A stretch of 64,000 nt of DNA from Siphonodentalium dalli. Taxonomy: Eukaryota > Mollusca > Scaphopoda > Gadilida > Siphonodentaliidae. Positions 49,201-59,100 of this stretch are shown here, in pieces; position 1 is the first letter of the stretch; each line of letters starts with the position of its first letter. The stretch spans positions 50,752,911-50,816,910 of the forward strand of contig CP136066.1 in assembly GCA_032622095.1 (NCBI GenBank), read 5' to 3'. The translations under genes and the position numbers were made by a program. The notes beneath the pieces were generated by a model. That model saw only the letters and a list, made by a program, of their open reading frames with translations, searched no databases and was not told the DNA's origin.

Positions 49201-49602
49201 ATTATTGACAATACAACATGAACTTCACTATCTGTAAGCTGTAAATGATTGACAATACAACATGAATTTCACTATCTGTAAGCTGTAAATGATTGACAAT
49301 ACAACATGAATTTCACTATCTGTAAGCTGTAAATGATTGACAATACAACATGAATTTCTATCTGTAAGCTGTAAATGATTGACAATACAACATGAATTTC
49401 TATCTGTAAGCTGTAAATGATTGACAATACAACATGAATTTCTATCTGTAAGCTGTAAATGATTGACAATACAACATGAATTTCACTCTCTGTAAGCTGT
49501 AAATGATTGACTATACAACATGAATTTCACTCTCCGTAAGCTGTAAATGATTGACAATACAACATGAATTTCACTCTCCGTAAGCTGTAAATGATTGACA
49601 AT
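39200..49602 (+). repeat. Higher-order duplication, about 6.35-6.38 kb lag
   Basis: Variants in about 39,200-43,260 recur in about 45,550-49,600. 'gctgtgaatg' pairs near 39,308 and 45,662 (lag 6,354), the 'cattaatttcactatcag' unit pairs at about 40,283 and 46,667 (lag 6,384), and blocks near 42,326 and 42,932 pair with 48,666 and 49,272 (lag 6,340). The lag changes because single monomers were gained or lost: the 6,384 to 6,340 step is exactly one 44-bp unit. Confidence 0.68.
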
Positions 49603-52560
49603 ACATCATGAATTTCACTCTCCGTAAGCTGTAAATGATTGACAATACAACATGAATTTCTATCTGTAAGCTGTAAATGATTGACAATACAACATGAATT
49701 TCACTCTCCGTAAGCTGTAAATGATTGACAATACAACATGAATTTCACTCTCCGTAAGCTGTAAATGATTGACAATACAACATGAATTTCACTCTCCGTA
49801 AGCTGTAAATGATTGACAATACAACATGAATTTCTATCTGTAAGCTGTAAATGATTGACAATACAACATGAATTTCACTCTCCGTAAGCTGTGAATGATT
49901 GACAATACAACATGAATTTCACTCTCCGTAAGCTGTAAATGATTGACAATACAACATGAATTTCACTCTCTGTAAGCTGTAAATGATTGACAATACAACA
50001 TGAATTTCACTCTCCGTAAGCTGTAAATGATTGACAATACATCATGAATTTCACCCTCCGTAAGCTGTAAATGATTGACAATACATCATGAATTTCACTC
50101 TCCGTAAGCTGTAAATGATTGACAATACATCATGAATTTCACTATCCGTAAGCTGTAAATGATTGACAATACAACATGAATTTCACTATCTGTAAATGAT
50201 TGACAATACAACATGAATTTCACTCTCCGTAAGCTGTAAATGATTGACAATACATCATGAATTTCACTCTCCGTAAGCTGTAAATGATTGACAATACATC
50301 ATGAATTTCACTCTCCGTAAGCTGTAAATGATTGACAATACATCATGAATTTCACTATCCGTAAGCTGTAAATGATTGACAATACAACATGAATTTCACT
50401 ATCTGTAAATGATTGACAATACAACATGAATTTCACTATCCGTAAGCTGTAAATGATTGACAATACAACATGAATTTCACTATCTGTAAGCTGTAAATGA
50501 TTGACAATACAACATGAATTTATATCTGTAAGCTGTAAATGATTGACAATACAACATGAATTTCTATCTGTAAGCTGTAAATGATTGACAATACAACATG
50601 AATTTCACTATCCGTAAGCTGTAAATGATTGACAATACAACATGAATTTCACTATCCGTAAGCTGTAAATGATTGACAATACAACATGAATTTCACTCTC
50701 CGTAAGCTGTAAATGATTGACAATACAACATGAATTTCACTATCAGTAAGCTGTAATGATTGACAATACAACATGAATTTCTATCTGTAAGCTGTAAATG
50801 ATTGACAATACAACATGAATTTCACTATCCGTAAGCTGTAATGATTGACAATACAACATGAATTTCACTATCCGTAAGCTGTAATGATTGACAATACAAC
50901 ATGAATTTCACTATCTGTAAGCTGTAAATGATTGACAATACAACATGAATTTCACTATCAGTAAGCTGTAAATGATTGACAATACAACATGAATTTCACT
51001 ATCAGTAAGCTGTGATGATTGACAATACAACATGAATTTCTATCTGTAAGCTGTAAATGATTGACAATACAACATGAATTTCTATCTGTAAGCTGTAAAT
51101 GATTGACAATACAACATGAATTTCTATCTGTAAGCTGTAAATGATTGACAATACAACATGAATTTCACTATCCGTAAGCTGTAAATGATTGACAATACAA
51201 CATGAATTTCACTATCCGTAAGCTGTAAATGATTGACAATACAACATGAATTTCACTCTCCGTAAGCTGTAAATGATTGACAATACAACATGAATTTCAC
51301 TATCAGTAAGCTGTAATGATTGACAATACAACATGAATTTCTATCTGTAAGCTGTAAATGATTGACAATACAACATGAATTTCACTATCCGTAAGCTGTA
51401 ATGATTGACAATACAACATGAATTTCACTATCCGTAAGCTGTAAATGATTGACAATACAACATGAATTTCACTATCCGTAAGCTGTAAATGATTGACAAT
51501 ACAACATGAATTTCACTATCAGTAAGCTGTAAATGATTGACAATACAACATGAATTTCACTATCAGTAAGCTGTAATGATTGACAATACAACATGAATTT
51601 CTATCTGCAAGCTGTAAATGATTGACAATACAACATGAATTTCACTATCCGTAAGCTGTAAATGATTGACAATACAACAGGAATTTCACTATCCGTAAGC
51701 TGTAAATGATTGACAATACAACAGGAATTTCACTATCCGTAAGCTGTAAATGATTGACAATACAACATGAATTTCACTCTCCGTAAGCTGTAAATGATTG
51801 ACAATACAACATGAATTTCACTATCCGTAATCTGTAAATGATTGACAATACAACATGAATTTCACTATCTGTAAGCTGTAAATGATTGACAATACAACAT
51901 GAATTTCACTCTCTGTAAGCTGTAAATGATTGACAATACAACATGAATTTCACTATCTGTAAGCTGTAAATGATTGACAATACAACATGAATTTCACTCT
52001 CCGTAAGCTGTAAATGATTGACAATACAACATGAATTTCACTATCTGTAAGCTGTAAATGATTGACAATACAACATGAATTTCTATCTGTAAGCTGTAAA
52101 TGATTGACAATACAACATGAATTTCTATCTGTAAGCTGTAAATGATTGACAATACAACATGAATTTCACTATCCGTAAACTGTAAATGATTGACAATACA
52201 ACATGAATTTCACTATCTGTAAGCTGTAAATGATTGACAATACAACATGAATTTCACTATCCGTAAGCTGTAAATGATTGACAATACAACATGAATTTCA
52301 CTATCCGTAAGCTGTAAATGATTGACAATACAACATGAATTTCACTCTCTGTAAGCTGTAAATGATTGACAATACAACATGAATTTCACTATCCGTAAGC
52401 TGTAAATGATTGACAATACAACATGAATTTCACTCTCCGTAAGCTGTAAATGATTGACAATACAACATGAATTTCACTATCCGTAAGCTGTAAATGATGG
52501 ACAATACAACATGAATTTCTATCTGTAAGCTGTAAATGATTGACAATACAACATGAATTA

Positions 52561-52988
52561 TTTGATTCATTTTGTCAGATAAAACCATTATAATAAAATT
52601 AAAAATGTCAGATTCAATTTTTATATCAATTTTTAATACACGGTCATCACTGTTTATAGTGTAGCGTGTGCCGACGCATACTCTTATATATGCGAGTTTC
52701 CCATAGGAAGTGTCGCATATATAAGAGAATGCATTGGCCTAACAATATTTGACTTTACCTTGTAAGCCAGTGCATCCTCTTGTGTATGCAAGGCTCCCTA
52801 TGGGAGACTCGCATATATAACAGAATGGATTCCCTTCTCCACAGGATCTTTAATGTTGCACCAGTGCAGCTCCTGTCATGAAAGGGTTAATACATTTAAT
52901 AAGCATGTACAGTAGGATTTGATCACAAAGTATCAGTTTATGCAGTATATTTTAATATTTAGCGAACTGTTCTCTCCCTTTCTTACAG
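52561..52988. other. Array-to-exon spacer inside the putative giant FAH intron
   Basis: Only 428 bp separate the last satellite unit from the first FAH exon seen. The stretch holds an AT-rich segment, then a two-palindrome element (52,670-52,834) whose outer end reads 'gaaagggttaa' at 52,880-52,890. It finishes with a pyrimidine-rich splice acceptor ending 'ctttcttacag' at 52,988. I see no coding sequence for the preceding FAH residues here. Confidence 0.75.
52670..52834 (-). mobile_element. Twin-palindrome MITE-like element, copy 1
   Basis: Two imperfect 69-bp palindromes (52,670-52,738 and 52,766-52,834) are separated by a 27-bp spacer. The stems are built on the repeated motif 'gcattctcttatatatgcga' or its decayed forms. 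Downstream sequence to 52,890 ('aggatctttaatgttgcacc' and 'catgaaagggttaa') is shared, in the opposite orientation, with the fragment at about 60,890-61,058, so the mobile unit is longer than the palindromes. The right end is probably the TTAA at 52,887-52,890; I could not define the left end. No transposase is present. Confidence 0.6.
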
Positions 52989-53141
52989 CTAAGCCTCCTG
53001 TGTTTGGACCATGTAAGCTATTTGATTTCGAGCTGGAGATGGCATTCTTCGTTGGAGCTGGTAACAAACTCGGCGAACCAATTCTAGTCAACAACATGGA
53101 TGATCATATATTCGGGATGGTTGTCATGAACGACTGGAGTG
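52989..53141 (+). CDS. FAH: FAH exon equal to human exons 7 and 8 fused
   Basis: The acceptor is 'tttcttacag' ending at 52,988 and the donor 'gtgagt' starts at 53,142. The exon is 153 bp, phase 1 to phase 1, beginning with the last two bases of a split codon (xCT, Ser in human) and then [20 protein letters not shown]. It carries the metal ligands Glu199, Glu201 and Asp233. From memory of human mutation nomenclature, exons 7 (c.554-606) and 8 (c.607-706) together are also 153 bp, so one intron is missing here relative to human. Confidence 0.95.
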
Positions 53142-56100
53142 GTGAGTTTATAAAGCTGGATGATCACAAGTATTATTTATCATTGCATGTTTTATATAAA
53201 GAATCTCTATTGAGTCGCAATTATATCCAAAATGTATTAACCGGATGCACTAAATTCGATTGAGCTGATCTTTAGCGAGGCTCTAATCGAATTTAGTGGA
53301 TGAGGTTCAGGGAAGGATCCAGGGCTCTTTTGATACCTGTTACAGGTTTGGGCGCCCAAACTCTGGTGGCCTAAATGTCCCCAAATTGCAAGTGGATAGT
53401 TTTATTAAAGCTGAATTTTCTATATTTTGAAGGAAATCTTCTATTATAATTCAACAATATGCAATGCAAATCATCAATATACAGTTGATATAGAGCCTTT
53501 ATTTGCTTAATCAAGTGTCCAGTGAGAAATATTTTAACCCTTTCATGACTGGGGTTTCTTGAAATTTTGCAAAAATCCTGTACCAATGCATTCTCTTATA
53601 TAAATGAGTGTCTCCCATCTAAGGAGCCTCGCATATATAAGATAATACATTGGCCTTTATCTTGACCTTGTAAGCCAGTGCATTTTCTTATGCGGGATCT
53701 TTAATGCTGCACCTAAGGAAGGGGGCAACCCCCTTCCATACCTACCCCCATCTCAGGCCTACGGCCCTCGGGATATGCCTTCTGCATATCATGGTCCCAA
53801 AACAGGTGTCCCCAAAAAATCCCTGGATCCATCCCTGATGAGGTTAATCATTTTTTCATAGAATTGTGACTAACTTGAGATCCATTTTATCACATTTTAG
53901 CAAGGAAAAATTATCTCGAAACGGCTGGTGTTAAAAACAATTATAATTGATTTCATTATCACAACCAAAGAGGAAGTAAAGACACCTTCAGGAAAAAATA
54001 TAGTTCCATTTTAAATGTGTCTTTTCATGTTGACAAAATTGTTGAACCACCCTTATCACCCATGTTTATCTCGCAGTCAACACTAAATAACCCAACGCAA
54101 ATCTAATATCATAATTATATTCAAATTAACATGACAATAAAGTTCTGGCATGGACATCAATATCATTGCAATAAGATTTTACGTCACTGCTCACGCCGAT
54201 AATACACGTTGTCTTACTAAAAATAAGAGGCCAGTTTTAAGGGCTAATTAGGTGATAATAGAAAATAGGCTGATCTCATGGACCATTCCTCATCCAATTC
54301 TATTATGAACTCAAAGCAAATGAGAACTTATGTTGCAGTCAGATAACAAATGACTGGAAGATCAATTGGGTTCATTGGATTTTGACTGGCAGAGTAATTA
54401 AACAAAGTGTGTTAACCCTTTACCCAACAGAAGGGCCCTGTGCCAATGCATTCTCTTATATATGCGAGTCGACCATAGGTCGCCTCGCATATATAAGAGA
54501 ATGCATTGGCTTAACACATTAAAAATTATAAAATTGTTAAAGAATGTAAGAAAAAATGGTAAAAAGTGTTAAAAAAAGATTTTTTTTAGGCCAATGCATT
54601 CTCTTATATATGCGAGGCGACCTATGGTCGACTCGCATATATAAGAGAATGCATTGGCACAGGGCTAACTGTAACTATCACAATGTGGTCAAGGAGCCGG
54701 TTCCAATGATATCCATATTTGTATGGTTCTATTGAGACAGACCGAAGATATTTTAGGCTGTTGAAGCTTTATTTGGCCGGTTCTGGCCGGTTTGTTGGGT
54801 AAAAGGTTAATCCTGAATCAAAACCTATCACCCCAATCGATCTTCCAGTCATTCCATATAATTATGATATACAGTAATTAATCAACCTCTTAACCACAGC
54901 AGAATTATGGGTAACTTTTCAGGATTTAGTCGGAAATATGGCTTGTTGCCATTCATCGGAAAGCTCTCCCCGAGAGCTTTCCGATGAATGGCAACAAGCC
55001 ATATTTCCCCGAGAGCTTTCCGATGAATGGCAACAAGCCATATTTCCGACCAAATCCTGAAAAGTTACCCATAATTCTGCTGTGGTTAAGAGGTCGATTA
55101 ATTAGAGCATTACTGTACCAGTATATTTTAATACAATATTGATAACATGAACAACTATTCAAAACTACCAAAGCAACTGGAGGACATATTGTTAAAATTC
55201 CAACACATGATCGGCTTGAATTGACATAGGTGGTTCTTTGCGTTGAATGCAGTGGCGGCTGCAGTTGTTGGTTGGTAAACCTTTGAAACGTTTGTGTAAA
55301 ATGTATGGTGATTTGTACTGATTCTTATGGGCTCTAATTGTGAATGGAGAGGGTGTGTGATTATAATCTATCGAACATAAAGAAGGCACTGCTACTATTG
55401 AAATAATAAACATATTCACAAGAGTGAGGTGATTTTAGTCTCCAAATTAAACATGATGGTACAATCGTAACAGTCACTTGCGGGATCCATTTCATTGGTA
55501 CAAATTTGAAGAAATCACTGAAAAGCTCATTAATTATTGATAGTCTTTTTGAAATAATATTCATGCCAGGGTGTTTGATTACTTAATTAGGACACCCCTA
55601 CCGATGAGAAAAAGACCACTGCAGTGTATACTTTGAGAACTGATTTGGGGAATCCATCCAGTAAAACTTTTTTTTTATTATTTAGCTCTCAAAATTAGCT
55701 ATGACAAAGAAATATGTGTAGAAGCCATCATAGAATCTCAGGCAATTTTAAAGAAGTAAAATGCCAATTTCAAGAGCTGTATTATTGACAAATTCCGAGA
55801 AATTATATTGTAGCACATGTATATTTACAGCAAGGGACATACAGAAATGGGAGTATGTGCCACTGGGTCCGTTCCTCGGCAAGAACTTTGGAACAACAAT
55901 ATCACCTTGGGTCGTTACCATGGAAGCATTGAAGCCATTTGTAGTTGCAAATGCTGAGCAGGTGACTATATACAATAAATTTATATGTAAACCTGTGTAA
56001 ACCTCAAAATAATAAAAACTATAATAATGGAGCTTAAGCTTGTACACATCTGGATATCTTGTAATCTAATAAGACCAGACATGAGACACAATATAAATGT

Positions 56101-59100
56101 TAAATCAATCATTGCATGGCTTAAAATGGCAGGATATAAAAGAATAAGATAGATTTTCACTAATAGCGAAACATTATATTTTAATTGTGGAGCTAATCCT
56201 TTATCTGAGTCAGACTGAGTGATCAACAGTTAGAATCTTATCATCAAGCAGTTGATCTGAATATTGTATTTATCAAGGCAGACTCGTGTTTTGCCTGTTA
56301 GTGAGAAATAATTTTATTGAAATTCAACGAAGAATTTATTTTGGCAGAGAAGGAGTTAACATATCTGTGTCAGATCCGGGTGATTGGCGGAGGATGATTA
56401 GGTGTGAGAAGCATTTGTATCAGTTGAATTGATTTATAAGCATGGACTGATAAATTATCGCGGTGAGAGACGGTAGCTTTAGCTATTATTCTACGTTCAG
56501 CTTCGAAAGTTTGTGCAGCACCCTCCCACCCACACATGATGCAGAAAATGTTTGCATATTATAAAATTTGAAAGTGAAATATTTGTCTAGTGACATTATT
56601 CTATAAATTATTTATGTTTGTGTGAATGAAAGGAGTTAAAACATAATGCCATTTAGCTTTTTGTAAAATACGTTGTTTCTTTATCTGCAGTACATGAGTT
56701 TCAACTAGGCTATTTTAACCCTTTCTATACTAATGCACATTGATGAGTAGTTACCCATAGTAAATGATCAGATAATAAGTTTAACCCTTTCTATACTAAA
56801 CACTCGATGAGTAGTTATCTCACATGAAATGATCAGATAATAAGGTAAAAAAAACGACCATTTCCCTCAATTAATAGGGCATCTTCTGCATTATTATCTG
56901 TCGTCTGCTTATAATACCTGTAATACCCTTCAAATCAATAATAGACCATTCCTATGGATAACTTTTTTAACTTGGTGGGAGAATCCATTTAGGATTAAAG
57001 GGTTAATGATGCATAATCTGATTAAGTGCCCCTCAATTACTATTTATATGGATTCGAGGGTAAAACATATTTGATTCGAGTCGAGGAACCCACCTATAAA
57101 AGCTCAGAGTTATTAGATATCATTTTTGAAATCTATTATTTTTCACCATCGAGACTTACTAGTGGCCCGGTAAAAAGTCAACAAGCTGACGGTCTCGGAC
57201 CAAATTATAGATGAAGATGGTTAACTCTAAAATCAAGAGGCTTTGTGTTGATAATAAGGCCAAATTTCGTCCAACAACATTTTTATAAATAACACTTTTC
57301 GGTCAATTTTATGCTATATAGTTGACAGGGGTTAGCATTATTTTTGGGCAATTAATTGATTCTGATAACTGAAGTGGCATTTCTAAAAATGTTGTTGTTG
57401 TTGTTGTTGTTGGAATCTGATTATATGGGGACCATCAAATCGGATTGAGTACTTTTAATATGCCTTTGTGGTTACTTAACATTTAATTTCTCAATTCTAG
57501 GACCCGACACCACTCCCTTACTTGAGTCATGATGATTCCTATGCATATGATATCAATCTAGAGGTAGCCATTAAAGGTAAGGGATTATATTTATTCAAAT
57601 TATCATGATGGGCAAGCATCACCAAATTCACCCTCTGGGAACCTCATTCTGCTGAGCCCTCAACTTATATGGGAGACCAAGGATCAGATTGAAGTTCCTC
57701 AGATCAAGTTGGTGAATTTCATCCATTAGTCACCTCGATTATGCATTTTATCTTCTGCAAATAATGGGATACAGAAACTGAACAGAAGGGGAAAAGTAAC
57801 TAAAAACAATGTTAATTTGAGACTATAGATACTTCCCAGAAGATCAGGGCTAAGCAGAATGAGGTCCACAGAGGGTGAATTTAATGATGCTAGCCCACTG
57901 TGATGATGATTGCAACTATTTTTCATTTTCATTTGCGTGGTAAGCGGAAAATTGGCTCAGGAAATTTTGACTAATAATCGACCCTGGCTTCTTTAGCCAC
58001 TTCACATATTGTATGTTTTTTTTATTTGACGTTCAGGTTGTGATGTTCCCTGTTCATACTTCATAAGGATTCCAGCCGCATACTTACCACAATTATTCTA
58101 AATTTAAAAAATAAACTTTCTCCAAGTTAAACAGGAACTATCCTCCTGCAGTTCTCACATTTTTTTGGGTCATTTTAACTAAGTCATCTTAATTTGGTTA
58201 TCATAAAAAATGATACATGTCATAGATATGGACCTTCCCAGTTTAACTGGTGTTTTTAGTCTTGGGTAGCATTCCAGTTGCATTTTGTTTACAATCTTCT
58301 GATGTAGAACCTATCAGCTGAAAGAAGACTTACCGTATAAAATTTTAGCAACACATTGATAAACATTTACTTATTGACAGTCCTGCTGAACCAGGATGGT
58401 GAATAACAAAATACCTCAAAACCTTAACCAAAATTTATTTTTAGAGAATATATGACCAATTTTTTGTTGATTTTTTTCAGGTGAAAACATGCAGCAGCCA
58501 GCATGTATATGCAAAAGTAATTTCAAGGTATGATAAAATTTTATCTAATAATAATGTGGATTAGCATGCTGTTTTATCTTTTTATAGGCCTGTTTAAAAA
58601 AAAAACGGTTGCATTGTGTAATCCGTCAAATCTTCATGTCCGTTAACATTTTTGGTTTCTGAGCAATAACTCCTGTTTGGATTATTTGATCTGAACCAAA
58701 ATTGGTATACGTGTTTCCCTGCTAAAAATACTGGTCACGTTCGAACATGGCTTCCCTCAAACTCGAGTTTTGGATTCTTTGATCTGAATGTGGATGGATA
58801 TTATTTTAATTATTTATATTGATTTGTGCTTTTAATAGTCTTGTTTGTATGATTTATTTGGCATATAGGCGATTGTTACAATATTACTCAGTTTATTTGA
58901 AACAATATATTCACCCATGGATATTATGCCATACTCACCAGCCAAATGATTAAGATGTTTTTTTTATTTTACAGTATATGTATTGGACAATGAAGCAGCA
59001 ACTAGCTCACCATACAGTTACGGGTTGTAATGTTCGACCAGGTGATCTCATGGCATCTGGTACAATTAGTGGCACAGTAAGTTTATTTCATATACACCAA

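Larger units (their letters stand above)
1..52560 (+). repeat. Megasatellite array of 42-44 bp monomers, truncated at window start
   Basis: One continuous head-to-tail array; a typical 44-bp monomer is 67-110 and a typical 42-bp monomer is 1141-1182. The invariant core is GTAAGCTGTAAATGATTGAC followed by AATACAACATGAATTTC. Variation is concentrated in the last 5-8 bases, which read for example cactatcc, cactctcc, cactatct, cactatca or, with loss of two bases, ctatct. Rarer forms are 43 bp (one A lost, 'ctgtaatgattg'), 40 bp ('atctaagctg', GT lost) and 37 bp ('ctatctgtaaatg', seven bases lost). All units run in the same direction and I saw no inverted junction, no interspersed transposon and no unique spacer. 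The first base lies inside a monomer, so the array continues upstream. The last clear homology is 'acatgaatt' at about 52,559. At 42-44 bp per unit this is roughly 1,200 copies. Function is unknown; it may simply be non-coding satellite. Confidence 0.98.
53142..55830 (+). other. FAH intron after the human exon 8 equivalent, rich in DNA transposons
   Basis: This 2,689-bp intron holds a 14-bp-arm hairpin (53,248-53,298), a hAT-type element (53,308-53,837), a piggyBac-type element (54,416-54,806) and a mariner-type foldback (54,870-55,117). The stretches 53,846-54,411 and 55,118-55,830 are AT-rich. I recognised nothing in them, and the short open frames there have no similarity I know. Confidence 0.8.
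55962..57500 (+). other. FAH intron after the human exon 9 equivalent
   Basis: This 1,539-bp intron has nothing recognisable in 55,962-56,714. A TTAA-bounded element lies at 56,719-57,002 and a TTG microsatellite at 57,391-57,412. The open frame at 57,026-57,214 shows no known domain. Confidence 0.75.

Noticed and set aside
670-49469. Dozens of minus-strand open frames of 60-221 codons encoding a repeated 14-residue peptide
   Set aside because: They exist only where consecutive 42-bp units keep frame, break at every 44-bp unit, have no common start or end, and show no sign of codon-level selection. They are a by-product of the satellite.
1-52560. CRISPR-like array
   Set aside because: There are no unique spacers between repeats; units are directly joined and vary only by a few bases, and the surroundings are eukaryotic.
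1-52560. Telomeric or rDNA spacer repeat
   Set aside because: The monomer contains no TTAGGG-like or other telomere motif, and no rRNA sequence is nearby.
52919-53263. A stand-alone 114-codon protein with its own start
   Set aside because: Only 52,989-53,141 is conserved, and it is flanked by good splice sites. The rest is intron read-through.
55748-56047. Minus-strand 99-codon open frame
   Set aside because: It lies opposite a well-supported FAH exon and resembles no protein I know.
57726-57932. Minus-strand open frame similar to those at 61,558-61,773 and 63,788-63,997
   Set aside because: The three look alike because they lie in copies of the same non-coding hairpin element. Frames and ends differ and there is no transposase motif.
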